From positions 1-10,123 of the forward strand of contig JAURMJ010000359.1 of NCBI GenBank assembly GCA_030830765.1: a stretch of 10,123 bases of DNA. The letters run 5' to 3'. The stretch's first letter is position 1. Each line of letters begins with the position of its first letter. Position numbers and translations under genes: made by a program. Source of the DNA: Quisquiliibacterium sp. (lineage in GTDB: Bacteria; Pseudomonadota; Gammaproteobacteria; Burkholderiales; Burkholderiaceae_E). Under the pieces are notes generated by a model that saw only the letters and a program-made list of their open reading frames with translations, did not search any database and had not been told where the DNA came from. This document shows positions 1 to 6,511 of this stretch, piece by piece.

Positions 1-23
1 ATCCGATCAAGAATGTCAGACAC
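1..23 (-). CDS. trpC: Indole-3-glycerol phosphate synthase, N-terminal fragment (cut by window edge)
   Basis: Only seven full codons plus two bases are visible, reading (M/V)SDILDR from a GTG start at 23-21. A strong ribosome site GGAGG (minus strand, 36-32) sits 8 bases upstream. The peptide matches the usual beginning of betaproteobacterial TrpC, and trpC is the expected gene after trpD. Its enzyme closes the ring of the carboxyphenylamino-deoxyribulose phosphate to give indole-3-glycerol phosphate. The gap to the trpD stop is 45 bases, so it should be the next cistron of the same mRNA. The call rests on a short peptide, a good ribosome site and context; the rest of the gene lies outside the window. 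Confidence 0.8.
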
Positions 24-68
24 TTGATTTGCCTCCGGCAGCTTTGCCAGCTCTCAGGTCAGACCGTT

Positions 69-1100
69 TCAGGCCTTGTATTTTTGCGTGAACCGCACGA
101 ACGCCTCCAGCTTGGCTCGAGCAGCACCAGAGACAATTGCCTTGCGCGCGAGGACCAATCCCTCATCAATCGACGCAACCACATCAGCGGCATACAGCGC
201 GCAAGCGGAATTCAAAACAACAATTTCACCGGCTGCACCGCCCTTGGCATCCAGCACATCGAGGATGACGTCGCGCGACTCGAGTGCATCGGCAACTTTC
301 AGCCCTCGGTTGCTGACCATCGCCAAACCGAAATCCTCCGGGTGGATTTCGTACTCGGTGATCCGGCCGTTGCGCAGTTCCCCAACCATCGTCGCGGCAC
401 CGAGCGAAACCTCGTCCATGCCATCCTTGCCATGGATCACCAGCGCGTGCCGAGCACCCAGCAGTTGCAGCACGCGCACCTGAATGCCCACCAGATCGGG
501 ATGGAATACGCCCATCAGAATATTGGGCGCATCGGCAGGATTGGTCAGTGGTCCGAGGATATTGAAAATGGTCCGGACACCAAGTTCCCGGCGAACTGGC
601 GCAACATTCTTCATCGCGGGATGATGGTTTGGCGCGAACATGAAGCCAAGCCCGATTTCGCGGATACATTCGGCAACCTGCAGCGAATCCAGCATGATGT
701 TGGCACCCAGCGCCTCAAGCACGTCCGCGCTGCCGGATTTGGAAGACACTCCCCGGTTGCCATGCTTGGCGACCGTGCCGCCAGCCGCCGCCACGACAAA
801 CATCGACGCAGTCGAAATATTGAAGGTATGGGAGGAGTCTCCCCCGGTTCCGACGATGTCAACGAAATGCTGACCCCCATCGACTTGAACCTTGTTGGCG
901 AATTCGCGCATAACCTGCGCAGCGGCGGTGATTTCCCCGATCGTTTCCTTCTTGACGCGCAGGCCAGTCAGGATTGCAGCAGTCATGGTTGGCGACATCT
1001 CACCACTCATGATCATCCGCATCAACGCGAGCATTTCGTCATGGAAGATTTCCCGATGCTCGATGCAACGGGTCAATGCTTCCTGCGGGGTGATCGCCAT
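69..1100 (-). CDS. trpD: Anthranilate phosphoribosyltransferase
   Basis: This cytosolic enzyme joins anthranilate to PRPP to give phosphoribosyl-anthranilate, the second step of tryptophan synthesis. The 343-residue length is normal for the family. Visible family motifs are the PRPP-binding GTGGD loop (84-88), KHGNR (112-116), [11 protein letters not shown] (119-129), the anthranilate-site region around APNHHPAMK with R170, and the metal-binding Asp-Glu pair D229-E230 in GKDGMDEVS. The ATG lies 2 bases after the trpG stop, and its ribosome site GGAGG (1112-1108) is inside the last codons of trpG, 7 bases before the start. Translation is therefore very likely coupled to trpG. The gene looks intact. 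Confidence 0.97.
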   Translation of the reverse strand: MAITPQEALTRCIEHREIFHDEMLALMRMIMSGEMSPTMTAAILTGLRVKKETIGEITAAAQVMREFANKVQVDGGQHFVDIVGTGGDSSHTFNISTASMFVVAAAGGTVAKHGNRGVSSKSGSADVLEALGANIMLDSLQVAECIREIGLGFMFAPNHHPAMKNVAPVRRELGVRTIFNILGPLTNPADAPNILMGVFHPDLVGIQVRVLQLLGARHALVIHGKDGMDEVSLGAATMVGELRNGRITEYEIHPEDFGLAMVSNRGLKVADALESRDVILDVLDAKGGAAGEIVVLNSACALYAADVVASIDEGLVLARKAIVSGAARAKLEAFVRFTQKYKA

Positions 1101-1102
1101 GT

Positions 1103-1666
1103 TCAGGCCTCCAGAAAGTTCTTGAGCAGTGCGTGACCATGTTCAGTCAAGATCGACTCCGGATGGAACTGCACGCCCTCGATCTGAAATTCTCGATGTC
1201 GTACGCCCATGATTTCACCATCGGCGGTCCAGGCAGTGACCTCCAGGCAGTCAGGCAAGGTACTTCGCTCGATCGCCAGCGAATGGTACCGGGTCACAAG
1301 ATAGGGATTCGGCAAGTCGCGAAAGACGCCCTTGCCGGTGTGCTCAATCGGCGAGGTCTTGCCATGCATAACCTCCTGGGCCCTGACGACCTGCCCGCCG
1401 AAGGCAGCGCCGATCGACTGGTGACCGAGACACACTCCAAGAATCGGAAGCCTGCCAGCGAAATGCTGCAGCAAAGGCACCGAGATCCCCGCTTCATTTG
1501 GTGTGCAAGGCCCGGGCGAGACCACGATTCGGGCTGGCGCCAGGCGCTCGATGTCATCAAGCGTGATCTCGTCATTGCGATAGGTTTTTACATCCTCGCC
1601 AAGCTCTCCGAGGTACTGGACAAGGTTGTAGGTGAAGCTGTCGTAGTTATCGATCATCAGCAGCAT
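1103..1666 (-). CDS. trpG: Anthranilate synthase component II (glutamine amidotransferase)
   Basis: TrpG is the glutaminase subunit that releases ammonia from glutamine and passes it to TrpE to make anthranilate from chorismate. The 187-residue protein is a class I glutamine amidotransferase. It shows the N-terminal [11 protein letters not shown] segment, the oxyanion-region SPGPCTP (50-56), the nucleophile C79 in GVCLGHQ, and the H168/E170 pair in FHPES that completes the catalytic triad. In some organisms (Pseudomonas, Acinetobacter) a TrpG-type subunit also serves folate synthesis as PabA; here the position between trpE and trpD favours tryptophan. The start is 10 bases after the trpE stop, with a GAGGGG ribosome site overlapping that stop. 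It is complete. Confidence 0.96.
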   Translation of the reverse strand: MLLMIDNYDSFTYNLVQYLGELGEDVKTYRNDEITLDDIERLAPARIVVSPGPCTPNEAGISVPLLQHFAGRLPILGVCLGHQSIGAAFGGQVVRAQEVMHGKTSPIEHTGKGVFRDLPNPYLVTRYHSLAIERSTLPDCLEVTAWTADGEIMGVRHREFQIEGVQFHPESILTEHGHALLKNFLEA

Positions 1667-1676
1667 TGTTCACCCC

Positions 1677-3149
1677 TCATTCCAGTCCGGCCTGCACCAG
1701 CTCCGCAGCCCGCAGCACTGCACGCGCCTTGTTCTCGGTTTCCTGCCATTCGCTTTCCGGGACCGAATCCGCGACCACGCCAGCTGCGGCCTGCACATAA
1801 AGCATGCCGTCCTTGACGATACCGGTACGGATCGCAATGGCCAGATCAAGATCACCGACGAAGGAAATGTAGCCGCATGCACCGCCATAGATGCCGCGCT
1901 TGGTCGGTTCCAGTTCGTCGATGATCTCCATCGCGCGGATCTTTGGAGCGCCCGAGAGCGTCCCTGCCGGAAAGGTCGCACGCAGCACTTCCAGCGGTCC
2001 CATACCGGGCTTGAGCTTGCCTTCGACGTTCGAGACGATATGCATCACATGTGAATACTTTTCGATGACCATCTGATCGGTAACCTTGACACTGCCGATC
2101 TCGGCGATGCGCCCAATGTCGTTGCGGGCCAGATCGATCAGCATCACATGCTCGGCGCGCTCCTTCGGATCAGCAAGCAGCTCAAGGGCAATTGCCTCAT
2201 CCTGCTCCGGGGTACCCCCGCGTTTTCGGGTCCCAGCAAGCGGACGAATCGTAATCCGGTCGCCATCAGGCTGATGCTCCTGGCGCACGAGGATCTCCGG
2301 CGAGGCACCGACCACGTGAAAATCCCCAAAGTTGTACAGGTACATATAGGGCGACGGATTGATTGAACGCAGCGCCCGGTACAAGGTCAGCGGTGAATCA
2401 CGGAACTGCTTGCGCAGCACCTGTCCGACCTGAACCTGCATCATGTCGCCGGCCATGATGTACTCCTTGGCCTTGAGCACGGCCTCCAGATACTTCTCCT
2501 TGGGGAAGTCTCTCTGGGTCGGCGTCTCGTAGCTGCCGCTTGAGGACGGGACATCGACGGGCATGCGCAGGCGAGTGCGCAGATCACGCAATCGGCGACT
2601 AGCCTTCTGGTACGCCTCGGGTTCGGCCGGATCAGCATAGACCATCAGGTAGATCTTGCCGGCGATGTTGTCGATGATTGCCAGTTCCTCGGTCAGTAGC
2701 AGCAGGATATCCGGCACACCAACGGGATCGGGCTTATTAACGCCGGCAAGCCGTGGTTCGATGTAGCGCACCGCATCGTATGCAAAGTAACCGGCCAAGC
2801 CGCCGCAAAAGCGTGGCAGCCCTGGGCGCACGGCAACTTTGAAACGCTTGCGATAAAGATCGACAAAGTCGAGCGGGTTGCCTTCGTAGGACTCGATGAC
2901 CTGGCCGTTGCGCACGACTTCGGCACCAGTTTGCGTCGAACGCAGCAGCGTGCTGGCCGGCAGACCAATGAATGAATAACGCCCGAATCGCTCACCACCG
3001 ACAACGGATTCGAGCAGAAAGCTATAGGGCTTGTGGGCCAGCTTCAGATACAAAGAAAGCGGCGTTTCGAGGTCTGCAAAGCACTCAACGAGCAGTGGAA
3101 TGCGATTGAATCCCTGTGCGGCAATCGCCTTGAATTCGATTTCGGTCAT
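1677..3149 (-). CDS. trpE: Anthranilate synthase component I
   Basis: TrpE converts chorismate to anthranilate using ammonia from TrpG, the committed step of tryptophan synthesis. The 490-residue protein has the N-terminal regulatory domain with LLES at 45-48 and a serine at 59. This exactly fits the LLES-x10-S motif associated with feedback inhibition by tryptophan. The chorismate-binding domain follows, with GASPEILVR (281-289), [10 protein letters not shown] (302-311), the [11 protein letters not shown] stretch (337-347), [13 protein letters not shown] (365-377) and [12 protein letters not shown] (392-403). The YGGACGYI segment (421-428) completes the active site. The ATG has a GGGA-type ribosome site (3160-3157). 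It follows a Trp-codon leader (trpL), so it appears to be controlled both by enzyme feedback and by leader translation. Confidence 0.97.
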   Translation of the reverse strand: MTEIEFKAIAAQGFNRIPLLVECFADLETPLSLYLKLAHKPYSFLLESVVGGERFGRYSFIGLPASTLLRSTQTGAEVVRNGQVIESYEGNPLDFVDLYRKRFKVAVRPGLPRFCGGLAGYFAYDAVRYIEPRLAGVNKPDPVGVPDILLLLTEELAIIDNIAGKIYLMVYADPAEPEAYQKASRRLRDLRTRLRMPVDVPSSSGSYETPTQRDFPKEKYLEAVLKAKEYIMAGDMMQVQVGQVLRKQFRDSPLTLYRALRSINPSPYMYLYNFGDFHVVGASPEILVRQEHQPDGDRITIRPLAGTRKRGGTPEQDEAIALELLADPKERAEHVMLIDLARNDIGRIAEIGSVKVTDQMVIEKYSHVMHIVSNVEGKLKPGMGPLEVLRATFPAGTLSGAPKIRAMEIIDELEPTKRGIYGGACGYISFVGDLDLAIAIRTGIVKDGMLYVQAAAGVVADSVPESEWQETENKARAVLRAAELVQAGLE

Positions 3150-3166
3150 GGATCTTTCCCGGAATT

Positions 3167-3187
3167 GCGACTCAATCTGGGAGTCGC
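3167..3187 (-). promoter_or_regulatory. Hairpin just upstream of the trpE ribosome site
   Basis: The minus strand has a perfect 7-base stem, GCGACTC and GAGTCGC, around a 7-base loop. It ends only 6 bases before the GGGA ribosome site of trpE. It is followed by AATTCC, not a U-run, so it is not a standard intrinsic terminator. Its place suggests an effect on trpE translation initiation, or that it is the last element of the trp leader. The function is inferred; only the dyad is seen. Confidence 0.45.
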
Positions 3188-3235
3188 TGCGCGTGCTGGA
3201 ACGGGTTTTGCGCGTTATTCGATCATCTCTGGGTA

Positions 3236-3284
3236 CAGCCGGCGCGGAGCCGGCTGCGCAAGCGTCAGGGACGCCAGCGCCAGC
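3236..3284 (-). promoter_or_regulatory. Trp attenuator-like alternative hairpins over the end of trpL
   Basis: Two stems can form in the mRNA and exclude each other. Stem 1:2 pairs 3284-3271, which contains Trp codons 19 and 21, with 3265-3253. It has a four-pair core GCGT/ACGC, a further GCGC/GCGC block and a GCT/AGC block, with one bulge and one mismatch. Stem 2:3 is a perfect 8-pair hairpin, CAGCCGGC (3256-3249) with GCCGGCTG (3243-3236), loop of 5. The two share bases 3256-3253. A ribosome waiting at the Trp codons would cover arm 1 and favour 2:3; one that reaches the stop would change the balance. This is the logic of classical trp attenuation. However, no U-tract terminator follows, so the final switching step is not clear. 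Confidence 0.6.
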
Positions 3285-3397
3285 AGCGCCAAGGGCGCCG
3301 GGTCGTCAGAGAAATGCGCTGTTGCAGGCAAGACATCGAATAGACCTGAGCTTGAGCGAAAAATGTTGACCAGTCGAGGCTCCGGGCTGCGCAAGCG
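3252..3397. repeat. 13-base direct repeat flanking trpL
   Basis: The 13-mer GGCTGCGCAAGCG (plus strand) occurs at 3252-3264 and again at 3385-3397, both in the gph-trpE gap. The neighbouring bases are also similar (CAGGAC versus TCAGGGAC). The copy near trpE makes up arm 2 of the attenuator stems. The other copy lies upstream of the leader peptide and forms a small hairpin of its own (CTGCG-CTTG-CGCAG on the mRNA strand). It may be a local duplication or a structural decoy; the role is not known. Confidence 0.5.
3265..3336 (-). CDS. trpL: trp operon leader peptide with three Trp codons
   Basis: This ORF of 23 codons begins with ATG at 3336-3334 and ends with TGA at 3267-3265. The last residues (13-23) read [11 protein letters not shown], with Trp at 16, 19 and 21. 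Tryptophan is rare, so three in six codons right before a stop, upstream of trpE, strongly indicates a sensing leader peptide. A weak AGG ribosome site lies 8 bases before the ATG. The stop falls in the loop of hairpin 1:2 described for the attenuator. In gamma- and alphaproteobacteria such leaders act by ribosome stalling when charged tRNA-Trp is scarce. The sequence resembles those by arrangement, not by peptide similarity that I can recall. It begins 76 bases after the gph stop codon. I saw no convincing promoter directly upstream, so the transcript may also come from the rpe-gph promoter. Confidence 0.75.
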   Translation of the reverse strand: MSCLQQRISLTTRRPWRCWRWRP

Positions 3398-3411
3398 CAG
3401 GACAAAAGGCG

Positions 3412-4125
3412 TCAACTCCTGATCGGATCGATCAGAGTCCCGGCCTCGGAAAGCGTGGTGACTATAGCATCAACGTCCAGTGAATTCACATCAGCACCCT
3501 CGTTGTAGCCGTAGGGAACGGCCAGTACGGGCATGCCCGCGGCCCGTGCGGCCAGTGCATCATTGAGCGAATCACCAATCGCGAGAATTTGGTTCGCTGG
3601 CAATCCGAATTGCCGGCTGACATGCGTCATCGGCAAGGGATCTGGTTTTTTGCGCGACAAGCTGTCGCCCCCCACGACCAGCTCAAAGAACTTGCGAAGA
3701 CCAGTCGCCTGCAGAAGCGGCTCAGTGAAGCTCAGGGGTTTGTTCGTGACTACCGCTAATCGCAGGCCCATCGCGCTCATTGCCTCAAGCCCTTCCAGAA
3801 CGCCTGGGTAGACGCGTGAATGACGTCCGTTGACCTGCGTGTAGTGCATCATGAATGCGTCGATCGCAGGCCTGAACTGAGCTTCGGCCACCCTACCGTC
3901 AAGATGACCGGTCAATGCCCGATGCATCAGGACTTCGACCCCCTTACCTACGTATTGCGCGATCTGCTGCTGCTGCAAGGCGGTTCGCCCGAGATCACGA
4001 AACGCCAGATTGACCGCCTCGGCCAGGTCAGGGACGGTGTCCAGCAGCGTGCCATCCAGATCGATGATGACCGCACCCACTGCAAAACGGCGAGGCGCTG
4101 TGCCCGGCTGCAAACGACCGCTCAC
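3412..4125 (-). CDS. gph: Phosphoglycolate phosphatase, HAD family
   Basis: The protein (237 residues) is a haloacid-dehalogenase-type phosphatase that removes phosphate from 2-phosphoglycolate, a product of DNA 3'-end repair and of oxygenation reactions. It has all four HAD motifs: D22-L-D24-G-T with the nucleophile D22 and general acid D24, the motif II threonine T127 in VVTNKP, the lysine K160 in RKKPDP, and GDSLND (184-189) for magnesium binding. A helical cap domain lies between motifs I and II (about 35-105). The start is GTG, overlapping the rpe stop as GTGA, so translation is coupled. A second in-frame GTG at codon 16 is possible because many family members begin close to the first motif. 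rpe-gph-trpE is a common order in Burkholderiales. It appears intact. Confidence 0.94.
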   Translation of the reverse strand: MSGRLQPGTAPRRFAVGAVIIDLDGTLLDTVPDLAEAVNLAFRDLGRTALQQQQIAQYVGKGVEVLMHRALTGHLDGRVAEAQFRPAIDAFMMHYTQVNGRHSRVYPGVLEGLEAMSAMGLRLAVVTNKPLSFTEPLLQATGLRKFFELVVGGDSLSRKKPDPLPMTHVSRQFGLPANQILAIGDSLNDALAARAAGMPVLAVPYGYNEGADVNSLDVDAIVTTLSEAGTLIDPIRS

Positions 4126-4823
4126 GCAGTTGAATCAGCAGACTTCAGACGACTGATGATGCTGCGATAGCCTCCATCTGGATCTGGCGATCCGAAGACT
4201 GCCGACCCGGCCACAAAGGTATCGGCTCCGGCCGCTTCAATCTGCGCAATGTTATCGGCCTTGACACCGCCATCGACCTCCAGCCAGATCGACTGTCCGC
4301 CACGCGCCTGCCAGGCATCGATGCGCTGACGCACTTCGCGCAGCTTGGGCAAGGTCGATGCAATGAACTTCTGCCCGCCGAAACCGGGATTCACCGACAT
4401 CAGCAAAATCATGTCGAGCTTGTCCATCACATGATCCAGGTAGGACAGCGGGGTGGCCGGATTGAAGACCAGCCCGGCCTTGCACCCTGCCTCACGGATC
4501 ATTGCCAGACTGCGGTCGATATGCTCGGACGCTTCCGGGTGAAAGGTGATCAGGTTGGCACCAGCCCTGGCGAAATCGGGAATGATCCGATCGACCGGTT
4601 TGACCATCAGATGAACGTCGATCGGGATCGTGACATGAGGACGGATTGCTTCGCAAACGAGCGGCCCGATGGTCAGATTCGGAACGTAATGATTGTCCAT
4701 CACGTCAAAATGGATCAGGTCGGCACCAGCCGCTTCGACGGCACGGACTTCCTCGCCGAGCCGCGCGAAGTCTGCGGAAAGAATACTGGGGGCGATCCGC
4801 CTGACAGGCTTACTTGCTTGCAT
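4122..4823 (-). CDS. rpe: Ribulose-phosphate 3-epimerase
   Basis: Rpe interconverts ribulose 5-phosphate and xylulose 5-phosphate in the non-oxidative pentose phosphate pathway. From the ATG at 4823 the protein has 233 residues, close to the family norm, and is a TIM barrel. It shows [14 protein letters not shown] (10-23), metal-ligand H38 and catalytic D43 in [13 protein letters not shown]71 in DVHLMVKP, the flexible loop [11 protein letters not shown] (143-153), the second catalytic aspartate D184 in LEVDGG, and the phosphate-binding AGSAVFG (205-211). An upstream ATG at 4877 would add 18 residues, but the extension does not look like the family and lies over the divergent control region, so I prefer 4823, which has a weak GGA ribosome site 8 bases away. 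It heads the rpe-gph unit and probably feeds into trpL-trpE. Confidence 0.95.
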   Translation of the reverse strand: MQASKPVRRIAPSILSADFARLGEEVRAVEAAGADLIHFDVMDNHYVPNLTIGPLVCEAIRPHVTIPIDVHLMVKPVDRIIPDFARAGANLITFHPEASEHIDRSLAMIREAGCKAGLVFNPATPLSYLDHVMDKLDMILLMSVNPGFGGQKFIASTLPKLREVRQRIDAWQARGGQSIWLEVDGGVKADNIAQIEAAGADTFVAGSAVFGSPDPDGGYRSIISRLKSADSTA

Positions 4824-4868
4824 TTCAAAGATCCGGACCAGAGTGCGCTGGCGCCGGCGCATAATGAC

Positions 4869-4885
4869 TAGAATCATTCGATTCT
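4869..4885. promoter_or_regulatory. Perfect dyad in the rpe/apaG divergent control region
   Basis: The gap between divergent rpe and apaG (4824-4907) is the only place for both promoters. Near its middle the bases TAGAATC and GATTCTA form a perfect 7-base inverted repeat around ATTC (4869-4886, last base included). TAGAAT occurs on both strands and resembles a -10 hexamer each way, though I find no good -35 partner. It may be an operator or overlapping promoters. This is position-based inference. Confidence 0.35.
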
Positions 4886-4907
4886 ATCTGCAATACGGAA
4901 GGTCCCC

Positions 4908-5288
4908 TTGGCTGAACGCAAGTACGCAATCCAGATCTCGGTTGAAAGCCGCTATCTATCCGAACACTCCAAACCTGAGGCAGGCCGTTTCTCTTTTGCC
5001 TACACGATCAGGATCACCAATGTCGGGGCTGTTCCGGCACAACTGATCAGCCGACACTGGATCATCACAGATGCAGAAGGCAAGGTGATTGAAGTCAAGG
5101 GGCTGGGTGTCGTTGGCCAGCAACCGCTGTTGGCCCCCGGACAAAGCTTCGAATACAGCAGTGGCTGCCAATTGACCACGCCGGTCGGGTCAATGCATGG
5201 CAATTATTTCTTTGTGGCAGAGGACGGCGAGCGCTTCGAAGCCCCGATTGCCGAGTTCGGTCTGGCCATGCCACGATCACTGCACTGA
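4908..5288 (+). CDS. apaG: ApaG / DUF525 domain protein
   Basis: ApaG is a small single-domain protein with a fibronectin-III-like fold, 126 residues here, as usual. The family is linked genetically to magnesium/cobalt tolerance and Ap4A metabolism in enterobacteria, but its biochemical role is still unsettled. Recognisable segments are the N-terminal IQISVESRYLSEHS, the FAYTIRITNVG strand (29-39), the RHWIITDAEGK segment (49-59), the glycine-rich VKGLGVVGQQPLLAPGQ (63-79), YSSGCQLTTPVGSMHG (83-98) and a short C-terminal strand. Translation starts at TTG: it has a GGAAGG ribosome site (4897-4902) 5 bases upstream and gives the expected N-terminus, with no alternative ATG nearby. It is divergent from rpe and precedes mltA on the same strand. 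Confidence 0.93.
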   Translation: MAERKYAIQISVESRYLSEHSKPEAGRFSFAYTIRITNVGAVPAQLISRHWIITDAEGKVIEVKGLGVVGQQPLLAPGQSFEYSSGCQLTTPVGSMHGNYFFVAEDGERFEAPIAEFGLAMPRSLH

Positions 5289-5310
5289 GGTGCAGGCCGG
5301 GCTGCGCGCC

Positions 5311-5394
5311 CTACTTCGTGCCGCGCATCGTCCACCAGATCAGCAACAGTACGAAGATCAGGACTCCGGCAGCTTCGAGATAAATGACCCACAT
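5311..5394 (-). CDS. 27-residue single-span membrane protein
   Basis: This short ORF lies antisense between apaG and mltA. It begins MWVIYLEAAG, has a hydrophobic run (roughly residues 4-22, including VLIFVLLLIWW) and ends TMRGTK, so it should be a single transmembrane helix with a basic C-terminus in the cytoplasm (positive-inside rule). The ATG (5394-5392) has a CGGAG ribosome site 9 bases upstream, and a TAG stop follows. I recall tiny proteins of this form (MW..YLE.., hydrophobic core, WWT end) as unnamed betaproteobacterial ORFs, but cannot verify this here. Its start overlaps the start of mltA on the other strand. Function unknown; being next to mltA may suggest a cell-envelope role, which is only a guess. 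Confidence 0.7.
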   Translation of the reverse strand: MWVIYLEAAGVLIFVLLLIWWTMRGTK

Positions 5395-6484
5395 GATGAT
5401 CGACTCCGTTCGACGGCATTCTAACGTCCTGCTGATGACATTGACGGGTCTGCTGGCGGGTTGCGCACAGACCAGTGTGCCAGCCAGCGCAATCGACGCA
5501 GAGAATCGTCAGGACCGGCCGATCAGCACAGCAGAAAACGCCCGCAAGGGGTCACCAGCCAATCTTCCCGGGTGGCAGAGCGACGACCTGAAGGGTTTGT
5601 CTGATGCGATCGAGCAGCAATGCGGTATGCGCCGCCCGCCGCCTCCTTGGGAGGCACTTTGTGCAGAATTCGGCAGGCTGGATCCAGGGAAACTGCGCCA
5701 TTGGCTTGAACGACGTTTTTCGGTCGTTCCATTGCTGGCCAAGGATGGGTCGGCAACCGGTCTGGTCACTGGCTACTATGAGCCATTAGTGCACGGCAGC
5801 AGAACCCGGACCTCTTCGCGCCAGGTACCGCTTTACCGGAAGCCGGCAAAAGCGCTGCTGGCCCGCAAACCGACGCGCGCACAGATTGAAAACAGCGGCA
5901 TGCTGGCCGGCACGGAGCTCGTCTGGCTGGACGATCCGATTGAAGCATTCTTCCTTCAGATTCAAGGCTCGGGGCGCATCATGCTCAGGGAAGGCGGATC
6001 GATGCGGGTCGGATACGCCGCTGATAACGGATTGCGCTATCGAGCGATCGGTCGCGTGCTGATCGAAAGAGGCGCGATTCCGGCCCCTGAGATCAGTGCA
6101 CAAACGATTCGCAATTGGCTTCGTGCAAACCCTGAGCAAGCACTTGAAGTCATGCAGCAGAATCCGCGATACGTGTTTTTCCGGGAACTTCGAGGGATCG
6201 CGACTGACGCAGGTCCACTCGGGTCACTCGGCGTCTCCCTGACGGCAGGACGATCTGTCGCCATTGACCGCAGCCGGATTGCGCCAGGATCGATTCTGTT
6301 CCTGGACACCAGCGACCCGATCCGGGGAGCCCCCTTGCGGCGGGTTGTCATTGCCCAGGATACTGGCGGTGCGATCGTCGGCCCGATTCGGGTCGACCTT
6401 TTCTGGGGAAGTGGGGAAAAGGCCGGCGAGGCCGCCGGTCAGATGAAGCAGGACGGACGCCTCTGGCTTTTGCAAGCCCATTGA
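5384..6484 (+). CDS. mltA: Membrane-bound lytic murein transglycosylase A (lipoprotein)
   Basis: MltA cleaves the N-acetylmuramyl-beta-1,4-N-acetylglucosamine bond of peptidoglycan, forming 1,6-anhydromuramic acid, during wall turnover. The 366-residue ORF starts with a lipoprotein signal: basic VRRHS, hydrophobic VLLMTLTGLL, then lipobox LLAGC with C27 as the lipidated residue, so it should be anchored in the outer membrane facing the periplasm. The MltA barrel domain follows (about 110-275; TGYYEP at 129-134, FFLQIQGSG at 189-197). The C-terminal 3D-type double-psi barrel comes last (about 280-366), with AQDTGGAI (324-331, D326) and RVDLFWGSG (336-344, D338), the conserved acidic positions. 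In-frame ATGs at 5393 and 5396 are equally likely starts and give a tidier signal peptide; no ribosome site decides. Intact. Confidence 0.93.
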   Translation: MTHMMIDSVRRHSNVLLMTLTGLLAGCAQTSVPASAIDAENRQDRPISTAENARKGSPANLPGWQSDDLKGLSDAIEQQCGMRRPPPPWEALCAEFGRLDPGKLRHWLERRFSVVPLLAKDGSATGLVTGYYEPLVHGSRTRTSSRQVPLYRKPAKALLARKPTRAQIENSGMLAGTELVWLDDPIEAFFLQIQGSGRIMLREGGSMRVGYAADNGLRYRAIGRVLIERGAIPAPEISAQTIRNWLRANPEQALEVMQQNPRYVFFRELRGIATDAGPLGSLGVSLTAGRSVAIDRSRIAPGSILFLDTSDPIRGAPLRRVVIAQDTGGAIVGPIRVDLFWGSGEKAGEAAGQMKQDGRLWLLQAH

Positions 6485-6488
6485 TGAC

Positions 6489-6507
6489 CAGCAGGGCCGC
6501 CCTGCTG
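6489..6507. terminator. Hairpin between convergent mltA and dsbC
   Basis: A perfect 8-base stem, CAGCAGGG and CCCTGCTG, with a CCG loop lies 4 bases after the mltA stop and 4 bases before the dsbC stop (reading plus strand). Its placement between two convergent genes fits a shared bidirectional terminator. No U-tract follows on either strand, so termination may be inefficient, or the hairpin may protect the mRNA 3' ends. Confidence 0.5.
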
Positions 6508-6511
6508 ACGC

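Noticed and set aside
24..1136. 370-residue plus-strand ORF antisense to trpD
   Set aside because: It is long, but it runs opposite the well-supported trpD gene, has no family motif and looks like an open-frame artefact of GC-biased codon use.
1133..1816. 227-residue plus-strand ORF antisense to trpG and the end of trpE
   Set aside because: It is a shadow of the trpG/trpE coding sequence, with no recognisable domain and a low-complexity proline/alanine-rich end.
3215..3415. 66-residue minus-strand ORF filling the gph-trpE gap
   Set aside because: It begins with TTG directly abutting GGAG with no spacing, has no recognisable features, and lies in another frame over the Trp-codon leader, which explains the region better.
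4824..4877. 18-residue N-terminal extension of rpe
   Set aside because: Family members begin near [10 protein letters not shown]; the extension covers the divergent promoter region and has no ribosome site advantage.
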